This document shows positions 11,273 to 21,876 of a stretch of DNA of 64,000 bases, in pieces. Source of the DNA: Candidatus Villigracilis proximus (GTDB taxonomy: Bacteria; Chloroflexota; Anaerolineae; Anaerolineales; Villigracilaceae); contig JADKBB010000010.1 in the NCBI GenBank assembly GCA_016715195.1, positions 1 to 64,000 of the forward strand. Reading direction: 5' to 3'. A model generated the notes under the pieces. It searched no databases. It worked only from the letters and a program-made list of their open reading frames with translations, and was not told the origin of the DNA. The translations under genes were made by a program, and so were the position numbers. The stretch's first letter is position 1. The number at the start of each line of letters is the position of its first letter.

Positions 11273-11820
11273 TTAACGTTTACCTTGAGCAGTCTTTTTA
11301 CGGGCAGGTTGTGATTTGGGTTTCACGGCGCTCCCCTTCTGTTTTTTTACCGGGGCCATTTGTAATTCTTCCACCTGATGTTCCAACTGCGCCACCATAT
11401 CCACCAGATCATTGATCACACTCACCTGCGACAAATTTTGCTGCTGCACCGTATTTGTATGCGCGGCAAGTGCGCCGAGCACATCCAAAGTCAACTCGTT
11501 GTAATACGCCTGCTTGCGGCCGAATATTTTAATAAATAGGTTGAATGCTTTTTTTACGATTCTGCCCGGCAAACTGCCGCTCACCACATAATAGGGAGCC
11601 CGCGCATTGCGGATCAGTGTAATGCTGGAGTAAAATCAGGCACAGGCACGGGCGCGGGCAGCGTGAGATTGCGCGGCGCCGGCTGCACCTTGTTCTCAAC
11701 AGCAGCCACTGAATACGACACGGGTTTTCCCGCCAGATTGCATCAATGCTTTGCAGGATTTTCTCCAATTCTTCCCGGCTCTATACCGGCATCAAAAACA
11801 GGTTTTTTATGTTTCATCAT
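11273..11820 (-). CDS. glycan-cluster protein sharing the N-terminal domain of the 7606-8898 gene, frameshifted
   Basis: Starts ATG 11820 behind CAGGAG. Joined frames give a short N-terminus, EELEKILQSIDAIWRENP, a Pro-rich linker, and then RNARAPYYVVSGSLPGR followed by FGRKQAYYNELTLDVLGAL. This is the same block as in the coiled-coil methyltransferase, but here the protein ends after a short coiled coil and a Lys/Gln-rich tail (PARKKTAQGKR). No catalytic domain is visible. It ends seven bases before the GT4-GT4 start codon. It could be a truncated relative or a partner or scaffold of the glycosyltransferases; the function is unknown. Two or three indels break it. Confidence 0.6.
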
Positions 11821-12339
11821 TCAACTCCTGAAATTATTCCCATGAACATGGGTATTGGGCTGCGGGCGAATCCATGATTTCCAGCCACAGCCCACAGGGA
11901 AATAAGGTGCAGAGACCGCCAGGAAAAAATAAAAAGCTCAGCATCTCTACGATTCAAAATAGTTTTGCAATGGCGCTTGTCTAAAGTAACGTGAATAATG
12001 TATAAGCTATGGTTACGGTTAAATCAGCATTTTATGACCGCAGAGCGGGGAACGCTGAGAAAAAACTTTCAAAACTCTGCAGTGAATATTCCTTATCCAT
12101 TATTGATGTTAAGTAAAAACCCGGGCAGTTCACAAAAAGTACTCAGCTCATATCAAGTTAGACCCTGTACAGTTGGAAGGCTCGCAACGGGTTTGATTTT
12201 CTCATGGCTTCGCAAAGTCCACAAGGAATGACTAGAAGCCTAAACTCGCTTTGGATTGCGAAAAGGCAACGTCGAAAAACCTTTAAACAATGAATCTGTA
12301 AAACGGTCAATCTACTTGTGCAAGCGGTTGAAGACGTCT
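11821..12339. other. 519-bp gap without recognisable genes
   Basis: Lies between rfbA (3' end at 12340) and the gene starting at 11820, both minus strand. I find no open frame with protein-like motifs on either strand, no clear terminator after rfbA, and no RNA gene. It probably carries the promoter for the 11820 to 7606 block, but I cannot point to a convincing -35/-10 pair. Confidence 0.4.
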
Positions 12340-13212
12340 CTAAATCTTCCCATTCAACAAAAGCTCAAGATATCGGCCATAGGAATTATTATTCAACCTG
12401 CTTATCAGTTGTGACAATTGTGGTTTATCAATATAACCCATTCGGAACGCGATCTCCTCCGGGCACGAGATCATCATCCCCTGCCGCTCCTGCACAGTCT
12501 GAATAAAAGTGGCCGCTTGCAGCAGCGATTCATGCGTACCGGCATCGAGCCAGGCATAGCCACGGCCCAGCACCTCCACCTCCAACTGTCCGCGCTCCAT
12601 ATACAAACGGTTAATATCGGTGATCTCCAACTCGCCGCGCGCCGAGGGTTTCAGATTCGCCGCCATCTCAACCACTTGATGATCATAGAAATAAATTCCC
12701 GGCACTGCATAATGAGAACGCGGATGGACGGGTTTTTCCTCCAGGCTAAGGACCTGTCCCTGCGGATCAAATTCAACAATCCCATATCGCTGCGGATCGC
12801 GCACAGGATAGGCAAAAATACGCGCACCTGTTGTTAATCCGGCAGATCGGCGTAAAATTGTCGGCAGCCCATTTCCAAAAAAAATATTATCACCCAGGAT
12901 CAAGCAGCTGGAGTCTCCGTTAATAAAATCCGCGCCAACCCTGAACGCATCCGCCAGACCGCGCGGCTCATCCTGTTCCGCATATTTCAAACTCACCCCC
13001 CACTGCGCCCCATCGCCTAAAATGCGCTGGAACATCATCAAATCCTTGGGAGTGCTAACCAGCAAAATATCCTGAATCCCGGCCAGCATCAGCATCGAAA
13101 GCGGATAATAGATCATGGGCTTGTCGTATACCGGCAGAAGCTGTTTGCTGATTCCCAATGTTAAAGGATGGAGCCTGGTTCCGTTACCGCCTGCTAAAAT
13201 AATCCCTTTCAT
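12340..13212 (-). CDS. rfbA: glucose-1-phosphate thymidylyltransferase
   Basis: Makes dTDP-glucose from dTTP and glucose 1-phosphate, the first step of dTDP-rhamnose-type sugar synthesis. The 290-residue length is normal. The N-terminal signature KGIILAGGNGTRLHPLT is present, followed by ISKQLLPVYDKPMIYYPL, the LILGDNIFFG metal-site segment and LEEKPVHPRSHYAVPGIYFY. The gene is intact, one of few in this cluster. Its ATG overlaps the end of rfbB (ATGA-type overlap at 13209-13212), so the two are translationally coupled. rfbC and rfbD are not in the window. Confidence 0.95.
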   Translation of the reverse strand: MKGIILAGGNGTRLHPLTLGISKQLLPVYDKPMIYYPLSMLMLAGIQDILLVSTPKDLMMFQRILGDGAQWGVSLKYAEQDEPRGLADAFRVGADFINGDSSCLILGDNIFFGNGLPTILRRSAGLTTGARIFAYPVRDPQRYGIVEFDPQGQVLSLEEKPVHPRSHYAVPGIYFYDHQVVEMAANLKPSARGELEITDINRLYMERGQLEVEVLGRGYAWLDAGTHESLLQAATFIQTVQERQGMMISCPEEIAFRMGYIDKPQLSQLISRLNNNSYGRYLELLLNGKI

Positions 13213-14293
13213 ATGGAAGACTCTCTCTTATCATAATTTTCCGCAAGCCAATGTTGATACTCCTGCTGTGTACGAATCGCAGCGATCCATTCCACATTGG
13301 AGAGATACCATTGAACTGTTTTCTTCAAGCCTTCCTGCAATGAGTGTTTCGGCTGCCAGCCCAAAGTATTTCTGATCTTCTCAATATTCATGGCATACCG
13401 GCGGTCATGGCCGGGACGGTCGGCAACGAATTCGATCAAACTGCGATGTGGCACAAAGGGAGAATGGGGGTTGGTCTCATCCAACAGGTCACAGATCATG
13501 TGTACGATATCAAGGTTTGCAGGTTGATTCCCGCCACCAATATTATATGTTTCACCTGTCTGCCCATTTTGTAAGACGGTTAAAATTGCCTCACAATGAT
13601 CCTCCACAAATAACCAATCCCTCACCTGCAAACCATCCCCATAGATCGGGAGCTTCCTGCCGTTCAGGGCGTTTAAGATAATTAAAGGGATAAGCTTTTC
13701 CGGGAATTGTCTCGGCCCAAAATTATTTGAGCAGTTTGTAATTGTAAATGGCAGGTTGTAGGTATGACCATACGACCTGACCAAATGGTCACTCGAAGCC
13801 TTGGTGGCCGCATACGGAGAATTGGGCGCATACGGCGTATTTTCAGTAAAGGCCGCATCACTGGGGTTCAACGATCCGTAAACTTCATCGGTTGAAACAT
13901 GATGAAATCGAACGTTCACCCCTGAGGGATTCTTTGCCCGGCCCAATAGCTGCGTGCCGCCTCAAGCAGCATGTAGGTGCCTGCAATATTGGTTTGAATA
14001 AACGGCCCCGGTCCTGAAATGGAACGATCGACATGTGACTCAGCCGCAAAGTGAACAACCGTGTCAATGGCATAACGCTGAAACAGATCTGCAAGCAAAT
14101 CCTGATCGCAAATATTGCCATTCACCAGGGTATGCCGATCCACATCAGGCAGGTCTTTCAAATTCTCCAGCGTTCCCGCGTAGGTAAAAGCATCCAGATT
14201 AATAATATTCACCTTCGGCTCTGTCTTGAGTAAAAAATGAATAAAATTGGAACCTATAAAACCGGCCCCGCCGGTAACCAGTATATTTTTCAT
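13209..14293 (-). CDS. rfbB: dTDP-glucose 4,6-dehydratase, one frameshift
   Basis: Converts dTDP-glucose to dTDP-4-keto-6-deoxyglucose using bound NAD. The start at ATG 14293 gives MKNILVTGGAGFIGSNF (Rossmann glycine motif), then NLDAFTYAGTLENL and HFAAESHVDRSI. A single indel near 13930 breaks the frame. The second frame resumes VSTDEVYGSL and YAATKASSDHLVRSY (catalytic Tyr and Lys), then NNFGPRQFPEKLIPL. Joined length is about 361 residues, normal for RfbB. The end overlaps rfbA by four bases. One missing base would restore the gene, so a sequencing error is likely. Confidence 0.92.
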
Positions 14294-14362
14294 GGCATTT
14301 CGATCCTGTTTTCCTGAATTTCTTTCATCTGTAAAAACAATCACCATCTACGACAAAAATTC

Positions 14363-15493
14363 TCAACCAGACGGACGGGCGGCTTCCCGATAAAGAGCGC
14401 TCAGTTTATCCTTCATTTTTCCCCAGCCATATTCATCCTCATAAGCCCGGCGCGAATTGCCTCCCATCAATTCACGCTGCGCCAAATCGGTCAATAACGA
14501 TAAGGCGTTCTCGAGTTCCTGCACATTTCCATATTCAACGACAAGCCCATTGTGATGGCGCTCCACGATACTGTCAATATTTGTATCGTGCGCCACGATC
14601 AACGGCTTGCCCAGCATCATGGCTTCAAAAATTTTATTAGGGCTGGAGTAGGCATGATTGGGAATGGACGGATCATAGGTTGCAAAAAGCACATCCGCCG
14701 CCCGTGATAATTGCAGCGCTTTAGGATAGGCAACACGCCCATGCCAGTTAACGTTTGGCATATCCTTTGCCATATCCACCAGCTGCTGCTCGTCACCGCC
14801 AAACCCGGCCAGGTTCAATTCCCACTCAGGGTGTTTTTTTAACACGGCAAGCATTTCAAACAATCCGCGCTCCACTTGCAGGAGCCCCACATAAGTCAGC
14901 TTGAGTTTGGAAGACGGGGAGAAGAAATTTTCTTCATACTCCACGGCAGATTGATCTTCTGGAGAGTTGTAAATCACGATCAACTTGCGCGGACTGGAGT
15001 CTTCAATTTGTTTAACCCGGGCATCGTCCACAATGATAACGGCGTCCGCCTGTCCGATGGCCCATAAATCCACAGAACGGATGATCCTGATAATTATTTG
15101 GGGAGTGCGCCGCAGATGATCTGCGTAAAAATCAAAGATATCGTATATAACCTTTTTCTTAAATAACCATTTTGCGAACAGACACGGCAGAATGGTATCA
15201 AAATCACAGGCATGGATGGCATCATATTCCTTACGGTGGACAATCAGCCAGCGCATCAATCCCAATTCCCACTTTAACAATTGCGGCAGATTTCCAATCC
15301 CATTGGCATACCCTGCCTTGATCCTCAAACGGAACACCTGGAAATCGGCATCCTCTTCCCTTTCGGGCAATTCACCGCTGCGATCCCAGCCCAGCACGGC
15401 AACTTGATGTCCATCGCCGGCCAGAGCACGCGCCTCTTTTTCAACGCGAGGATCTGGCGCGATGGGGTTTGAACGACAAAATAGAATTCTCAT
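14363..15493 (-). CDS. GT4 family glycosyltransferase
   Basis: An intact 376-residue GT-B enzyme. The N-terminal donor/acceptor half starts MRILFCRSNPIAPDPRVEKE, a form common in exopolysaccharide GT4 enzymes, with IHACDFDTILP and YDIFDFYADHL. The C-terminal half has KLTYVGLLQVERGLFEML, NLAGFGGDEQQL and the phosphate-binding SSPNKIFEAMMLGKPLIV, in which the second Glu of EX7E-type motifs is kept but the first is replaced (YSSPNK). It lies 69 bp upstream of rfbB on the same strand. The acceptor and donor are unknown. Confidence 0.85.
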   Translation of the reverse strand: MRILFCRSNPIAPDPRVEKEARALAGDGHQVAVLGWDRSGELPEREEDADFQVFRLRIKAGYANGIGNLPQLLKWELGLMRWLIVHRKEYDAIHACDFDTILPCLFAKWLFKKKVIYDIFDFYADHLRRTPQIIIRIIRSVDLWAIGQADAVIIVDDARVKQIEDSSPRKLIVIYNSPEDQSAVEYEENFFSPSSKLKLTYVGLLQVERGLFEMLAVLKKHPEWELNLAGFGGDEQQLVDMAKDMPNVNWHGRVAYPKALQLSRAADVLFATYDPSIPNHAYSSPNKIFEAMMLGKPLIVAHDTNIDSIVERHHNGLVVEYGNVQELENALSLLTDLAQRELMGGNSRRAYEDEYGWGKMKDKLSALYREAARPSG

Positions 15494-15499
15494 TAGAGG

Positions 15500-16213
15500 C
15501 TACTTTTTTAATTTTTGAATGGTCTTAATGTTCCAAATTTTCATTAAATGCCGGATGAATTCATCATGGACATACCAGGGCAAAAAATTCGGCAAAATAT
15601 AGACATAGGGCGTGGCTTGATATAAAAGATCTGTGGCCCCCCCTACTTTAACCCTTTTCCTTTTTCCCCTCCCCCCCAACCCCCCTTACTAGCTATATGA
15701 GCCCGGATCAAATTGAGGTGTATACCATACGCGGCTTTCATTGCCAAACACCTGGGTCCAGGCGCCTACAAAAGATAGTCCCGCGTTGACTTCCATGGCA
15801 ACAATGGTCTTTTCCAAATAGGTTGGCTGTAATTTGTCGTCTGCATCCAAACAGCAAATATATTTCCCCTTGGCCTGTTGAATGCCTGCATTTCGTGCGG
15901 CAGGCAGTCCTTTGTTGGCAGACAAATGCAGTACGCGTGTTTTTGGCATGTGGAAATCTTTAAGAATCTCCACCGTCTCGTCTGCATTGGAGCCGTCGTT
16001 TACAACGATAATTTCAAAATTCTGCCATGTTTGATCCAGAACACTCTGAACGGCATCGCGCAGGTATTGTCCATGGTTATAGCAGGGGATAATGACACTA
16101 ACAAAAGGCTGTCCACCACCCCATGGAACAGCTTTTTGTATCTTTAAAACCATACCTTGTTTCATCAATCTTCTTATACGTGTAAGAAGCAAGGATACCC
16201 GGGTAGTGAACAT
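15500..16213 (-). pseudogene. GT2 glycosyltransferase with middle replaced by low-complexity sequence
   Basis: The N-terminal half (ATG 16213) is a normal GT2: VSVIIPCYNHGQYL, IIVVNDGSNADET, GLPAARNAGI and the LDADDKLQP DXD site. At WYTPQFDPGSYS the frame stops. What follows on the coding strand (15650-15690) is a G/A-only-like tract with a G6, a G7 and another G7 run. Beyond it a second open piece reads YVYILPNFLPWYVHDEFIRH and ends IKTIQKLKK at 15500. The normal GT2 C-terminus is missing. The tail resembles the linker of larger GT2-GT4 proteins, so part of a longer gene may have been lost, or the assembly may have a scar here. Confidence 0.6.
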
Positions 16214-16219
16214 GAATGC

Positions 16220-16998
16220 TTAGGTATCAGCCTTTTTACGATTAAGATAAAGATCCACAGCATCCGTTGGAGTTCCCACAAAACGCAGTTGTCCGTGGTC
16301 AAGCCAGGCAGCCCGGTCACAAGTCCGCTCAATTTCACCCATGCCATGTGAAACATACAAGGTAGTGGCGCCATTTTTTTGGAACTCACGAATTCGATTC
16401 ATACTTTTGATCTGAAAAGCAGAATCACCGACAGATAAAGCTTCATCTACGATCAGGACATCCGGCATCTGATCTGTTGCCACCGCAAATCCCAGGCGCG
16501 CGACCATTCCTGAAGAGTATGTGCGCATGGGAGCATCAATAAAATCTTCAAGTTCTGCAAATGCAACAATAGAGGGAAGTCTCTCGCGCATGTGTTTTTC
16601 AGAATACCCAAGCATGGTTCCATTTAAAAACACATTTTCGCGGCCAGAAAGTTCCATGTGAAAACCGGCCCCCATGGCCAATAATGGAGCAACACGGCCC
16701 TTGACCCAAACACGCCCGCCAACCGGACGCAAAACCCGCGCCATTAATTTAGCAATGTACTCTTGCCTGCTCGATTGGAGCCGATCAGGCCGAGAATCTC
16801 GCCGCGCTTGATCTGTAAATTGATGTTTTTTAAAGCCCAGAACTCGTCATTGTGAATTCTGCGCTGCAGAAAACGAATGGCATACTCCTTTAGGGTGGGC
16901 ACATGCTCACGCGGCACAAAATAGCGTACAGATGCGTTTTCAACCCCGACAACAATATCCGGGTCCTGTTCTGAACTAAGAGCGATAGGCGATTTCAT
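16220..16998 (-). CDS. polysaccharide ABC exporter ATP-binding subunit (Wzt/TagH-like), one frameshift
   Basis: Supplies ATP-driven force for export of an undecaprenyl-linked glycan. Visible are VGVENASVRYFVPREH, then LGLIGSNRAGKSTLL (Walker A), LLAMGAGFHMELSGRENV, RTYSSGMVARLGFAVA (signature), DVLIVDEALSVGDSAF (Walker B) and TTLYVSHGMGEI (H-loop). The Walker A has Arg where Gly is normal (GxNGAGKS). The frame breaks at 16744, where one extra A in the AAA run would join STLL to KLMARVLRP. The protein lacks a long C-terminal glycan-binding domain. Its start overlaps the permease end by 23 bp. Confidence 0.88.
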
Positions 16999-17817
16999 CT
17001 GTCATCCTTGAAAAAATGATCCATCCGAGCACAAGCGTGAAAACAGCGATCAGGGTACAAATCCCGACCAATTGGGGGTAAAGGGGCTGTCCGTAAAAAA
17101 TAGGCTCCCTAAAAAGCTTGATCAAATGATACATCGGGTTGAATTTAAAAAAGGCCAGCAGCCAGGCAGGGACGATATCTTCAGGGTAAATGATCGGCGT
17201 TAGATACATCCACGCGAATAAGAAGATATTAAACATCTCAACGACATCGGGGAAACGCACCCCAACACTGGCAATGATGAGCGACAATCCCAACGTGAAC
17301 ATGGAAATCAGAATAATTGGAATAACAACCCAGAAAAAATTAAGGGTTAGGGGTTTACCAATAGCCAGACTGACAAGGATATAGGGGATCATGGAGAGCA
17401 GAAGATTAACAATACCTGTGCCAATTGCAGAGATGGCATATACAGACCGTGGAAAGTATATTCTCCTAAACAGATCGCCGCCCCACACCATACTGTTGAT
17501 GCTCGAGACTGTGCTCTGTGAAAAAAGTTCCAGACCAGCAAGCCGCTTAATATATACGCTGCATATCCATCAATTGTGGAAAATACCTGGGAAAACACGA
17601 CCGTCAGGATCAACATCATGCCAAGCGGATTGAGCATGGTCCAGGCGATCCCTAGAACCGAGCGTTTGTAGCGGGCAGTTACATCTCTGCGGACAAGATG
17701 CATGATCAAATCTTTATAACGCAGAGTTTGAATAAATTCATCCCAGGCAGGGTTACTTTGCTTGGCAGAATCATAGAAAGGAACGGGGATTTCTTTTGTC
17801 ATCTTAATTTTATCCAT
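16976..17817 (-). CDS. polysaccharide ABC exporter permease (Wzm/TagG-like), frameshifted
   Basis: Membrane partner of the ATPase encoded just downstream. The N-terminal frame has the amphipathic entry YKDLIMHLVRRDVTARYKRS followed by LGIAWTMLNPLGMMLILTVV, diagnostic of the ABC-2 family. A break near 17520 changes frame, and the second part continues MVWGGDLFRRIYFPRSVY and then hydrophobic segments to FNPMYHLIKLFREPIFYG. About six helices and 280 residues in total, as expected. Together the two genes form the only exporter seen in the cluster, which suggests an ABC-dependent rather than Wzy-dependent glycan route. Confidence 0.88.
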
Positions 17818-17875
17818 TTTAATTATTTTGTATCGTTTTCAAACGGCACTTCCAAAAGTGTAATTCAAACCTTCA

Positions 17876-18733
17876 TTAACCAGGCTTACGGGCCAAAACA
17901 AACAAGTCGTCGCCGCGATTCGTGACAGAATATTTTCCTGCAAGCAGCCATGTGAATTGCAAAGTATAGTCGGTATCTGTTGCAGTGGTAAGGCAATGTA
18001 TGATGTCTTTTCGTTGTATTTCAAAGCCAATATTTTGAAGTTGGTAGAGCACATCATTAAGTGTATATTCCCGCACATGAAGCGGGTAAAACCAGGGCGG
18101 CAGCGCTTTCAGCGCCAGATCCAAATGCACAATGGAGGCGGCGTTTGGAGTGGTGATCAATAAAAATCCGCCAGGCTTTAACACACGCAGACTTTCGCGT
18201 AACGCGGCGCGAAACCCCAGTTGATAAAACCCCTCGTTCAGTTCGCCGGGTTGATCTGATAAATGTTCAACCACTTCAGTGGCCACAATTACATCAGCAA
18301 GCCCATCCTGCAGAGGCCACGGAAAGCGCAGATCGAAATCAGTGTTCTGCCATTGCACATGCGGCAGGTCAGCCCTCCATAAATCTGTTGCCACACTATC
18401 TCCGCCTAATTCAAGCACATGCATGCCCGGTTTATCAAGCGGAAGAATCTCTGAAAGCCATTCAGATGTGATGAACATGCGGGGAATGTGAGTCTGCCAG
18501 TTTTCACTCCATTCCTTTTCAATATTTCTTTGGAGGCACGACGCGCTCACAGCTTGTTTATAGCGATCCAGATCCGAAGAAGGGATATTTTTAACTTGCG
18601 AATATAGTTTCTGGTTCTGCAATTTTGCATCGATATGCCATGCTTGTTTTGCAAGCCAGGTCAAACTTCGTGCAAACGGGCGCAAAAGGAACCGGATTAT
18701 TATTAGAAGGATTTTTTTGAAGGTGTGAATCAT
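17876..18733 (-). CDS. class I SAM-dependent methyltransferase
   Basis: Intact, 285 residues. A hydrophobic, basic N-terminus (FKKILLIIIRFLLRPFARSL) may associate with the membrane. The methyltransferase fold shows GMHVLELGGDSVATDLWRAD (motif I), the acidic DFDLRFPWP, DVIVATEVVEHLSD and LLITTPNAASIVHLDLALK. It is the best intact paralogue of the broken methyltransferase at 154-833. It lies upstream of the ABC exporter on the same strand and probably methylates a sugar of the exported glycan; chain-capping methylation is a known role for such enzymes in ABC-dependent systems. Confidence 0.85.
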   Translation of the reverse strand: MIHTFKKILLIIIRFLLRPFARSLTWLAKQAWHIDAKLQNQKLYSQVKNIPSSDLDRYKQAVSASCLQRNIEKEWSENWQTHIPRMFITSEWLSEILPLDKPGMHVLELGGDSVATDLWRADLPHVQWQNTDFDLRFPWPLQDGLADVIVATEVVEHLSDQPGELNEGFYQLGFRAALRESLRVLKPGGFLLITTPNAASIVHLDLALKALPPWFYPLHVREYTLNDVLYQLQNIGFEIQRKDIIHCLTTATDTDYTLQFTWLLAGKYSVTNRGDDLFVLARKPG

Positions 18734-18738
18734 TATTT

Positions 18739-19519
18739 TTAAATTTTATCCAGAGTGCAGGGAAAGATTACCGGCGCCTTAATAAAATCGGCAAGCCAGT
18801 TCGGGGGCAACAGATTTATTTTTTCGAAAATCACTGAACATTTGGCCGTAACAGTCCGGGCTGATCTCTTGAAGATTTTCGATAACATAAAATTGTATTT
18901 TGAATGCCGGTGAATTTTGTACGATTCGCAAGTTGAATTGCTCAACATCGTATAAGCGGCTAAAGCGTGCGCCTTCGCCCCAAAGATGTTTTTTTCCTTC
19001 TTTATCCACCCACCCTGAATTTTGTTCAATTCGATATTTATCCTCAAAAAAGAAAGGGACGATGATTAACTTGCCGCCAATCGTTAAAACACGCTGGGTT
19101 TCCTGAATAAAGTGAATATCACTATTTTCTTCGAAATGTTCAAAGGAGTTGTGAAGAGATACTTTACTGATCGATTCATCTTTTAAGGGCATATTAGACG
19201 CATCTCCGCCAATATCGTCGCCATGAATTCCTTTTTTAAGATAGTAAAGATCCTGTCTATAAACCTTACACTTGTATTTCTCTCGCAAGAAAAACGCAAA
19301 AGGACAGTTTTGTGCCGCAATATCGATATAAGTGTCAGAAGGTTGTAAATCAAGATATTTATAGCTTATATAATATTCCAAAAATTTCTGATCATTAACG
19401 CCTTCACGATCATCTTTATACATTGTCTTGAAATTTTGAAAATCTGCGACGTCAACACGAATTCGAATAACGGGGTTCCCGGTTATTTCCTCAAATTGTT
19501 TAAAAAGGTGTTCCATCAT
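18739..19519 (-). CDS. class I SAM-dependent methyltransferase, probable late frameshift
   Basis: The main frame (ATG 19519) gives 246 residues with DTYIDIAAQNCPFAFFLREK (motif I, without a classic GxGxG), VYRQDLYYLKKGIHGDDIGG, DASNMPLKDESISKVSLHNS and FEHFEE, all typical of methyltransferases from glycan loci. It stops at 18779. A second frame offers a more natural end (LPPNWLADFIKAPVIFPCTL, stop 18739), so one indel near 18830 is likely. The gene starts a few bases after the fused glycosyltransferase upstream. Confidence 0.7.
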
Positions 19520-19522
19520 TAT

Positions 19523-21876
19523 GCTCCTATCTGCCTGGTGCGAATTATTTGGATATGTCCATGCGGGTCAATCTTCACTTTTATCCATTCTACCAATTGT
19601 CCAACACGGCCTGCCAGTTATTTTCAGCGATAAATGCATCGATGTCTTCCAAGGGCAGTTTCTTTTCCCGTGCTTCGCCAACCAGTTTTATGAATTCCTC
19701 GCTGGTTCTCGAACGAAGAAGACCTGGGATGCCTTGCAAAGGCTTTAGATCAGGGACGACAACCGGGCGACGCATGGCAAGGTATTCATATAGTTTTAGC
19801 GGACTGGTGGCCTGAGTAATGCTGTTCACTTTCCAGGGGATGATCGCTACCTCGGAGTGAGCCAGATATGAGGGCAGGTCGGTCTGTGCTTTTAGTCCCA
19901 GAAAATAAAGATTGGGCGGAGGGGCAACACCTGACCGCGATAATCTCCCACAGCGACTACTGCGGCTTGTGGAGGCGGAAGTGCGGTGGCGGTCAATAAA
20001 TCCCAATCAAACCAGTCGCCCCATAAGGCCCCGATATAAAGGGCAGTCCAACTGGCGCGGGGCAAATCCAATGGGCGCTTATATTGACGAAGAGGTTGAA
20101 GAGGCGTATTGACCGCATTCGGCATCATGCCAACAGGGCGATTGCTTGCCTTTTCCATTTTTGTTTGCAAAATAGGGGCGGTTGCGATCAGACGATCACT
20201 AATACGAATGATCTCCTGCTCAACATTGGGAGTGTACCACTCCCCGCCCAGGGAAGAATCCCAGTCATCGATCATTTCGTAGACGAGCCTGCCGCCATTT
20301 TGCTTGATGGTTTGCATCAGGGGCAGGAAGTCCTGCGTGGGCAATTCCACGATACATTGAATATCCATGTTGACCAGTAACTGCTCATACTTCGCAGAAA
20401 AATCAATCCAGTAAAACCGGCTCAGTTCAGACACGAGCAAATTGGGATGCGCAATATGGACAACAGCCTGTTGATGTTCCCATTTTGGGTATCGATTAAT
20501 ATACACCACCCAATATCCCTGACGCAAAAACTCAAGCGCCAGTTGAGTGGTTCTGGCTCCACCGCCTGTATCATCAATGGGTGTACCGCACAGTAAAAAG
20601 ATCAGCCCCTTTGTTTTCGCCAGTCTTTTTGCATCAATCGCATCCTTCCGGCTGGCGCCTTTTAGAAAGCCGCCGGCTTGGGCGATCCGTAAGCCAAGAG
20701 TTTCAATCCATTGCGAGGATAAAAGCTGTGTCCTTAGTTTTTTGCTGGCAATTATTAATACAAGCGCAAAAATCAGCGCCGCGCCCCAGACCATCCATTC
20801 CTGATTCTTTGGCAGGTATATTAATAGAGCGCCAAAAGAAAGAAGGGCGGCAATTAACATTAACAAGCCGAGAATCAACTGTTTGGCTACATGTAAATAC
20901 AGCGATGATTGAATGCCTGCTTCGCCATTGCCAATGGACCAGGAGTAGGCCTTCTGCCACAATTCGCTCAAACTGGTGGGCGCCATCCAATCCACCACTG
21001 CCGAAGGGACAAAAGCCCAACGGCTGGCGTAGCGTTTAATTCCAGAGCAAAGTATGTATCTTCACCCAAGAAGGTCAGCCATTCAGGGTAACCGCCGGCT
21101 CTCATCCAGGCGCTTTTTGTAAAAGCAACCGAGCGTGAAGAAGGGATAAATTCCTGCGGGTTTATTTCTGAAAGGACCGGCCAGCCTTTATAAGGAACGA
21201 CCTTTCCTTGTTTATCCACGGCAGTATACCAACCGCAAACCACTTCTGTATTCGCGTCAAGCCGGAATGGGGCCGAAATATTTTCAAGCCAATCCTTATG
21301 CGGACGGCAGCCAAAGTCGGATACAACAATAACCTCATGGCTGGCCTTTTCAATTGCCAGATTTCTTCCAGCAGCAATATTAATTTTCTGTTCAGTGATC
21401 AACTCAACATGGATCTGACTATCTCTGGTGCGCTCTTTCAACAATTCCAGCGTACGATCAGTTGACCCAGCATCTACAATAATGATCTCGTGCGGGAGTA
21501 GAGACTGACTGAGAATTGCATCTGCCCATTCAACCGCATTGCCTTCTTCATTATAGACAGTAGCAATGAGGGATATTTTCACCTCAGGCTGGTCACGCTG
21601 CCCGAGCAGCACACGGCGCGGCCAATATTCACCGAACAAAAGGTCATCATCAGTATAGAGTGTGACCTGACTGTTATCTTCCAAAAGATAGGTTTCTTCC
21701 AATGCACGCGGACGTTTAAAAAAGGGGATTCTGCGTAATGTATTGATCTGGTCAGCAAATTTGTAAAAGAAACCTTTGACAAAACCGCGCCAGCCGACCA
21801 TGCGCCAAACCTTAATGCCGCGCCCAATCAATCGCAAAAGTCTTGTAATTTTCCTTCTCCAGATTGTAAACGCCAA
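19523..21876 (-). CDS. GT2-transmembrane-GT4 fusion glycosyltransferase, frameshifted
   Basis: The N-terminal GT2 domain has ISLIATVYNEEGNAVEWADA, IIIVDAGSTDRTLELL, VSDFGCRPHKDWL and FLGEDTYFALEL. A break near 21000 leads into two membrane segments (LILGLLMLIAALLSFGALLI and a following helix), then a GT4-like domain with LLCGTPIDDTGGGARTTQLA, PLDLPRASWTALYIGALWGD and, after a second break near 19900, NSITQATSPLKLYEYLAMRR. The end is probably at 19523 after a third small break. The start is a TTG inside the 3' end of the upstream gene and is uncertain. Its layout is the same as that of the intact protein at 22982-25048. Confidence 0.75.

Noticed and set aside
15650..15690. Replication origin or regulatory G-quadruplex
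   Set aside because: It interrupts a glycosyltransferase gene and has no dnaA boxes or neighbours; an artefact or deletion scar fits better.
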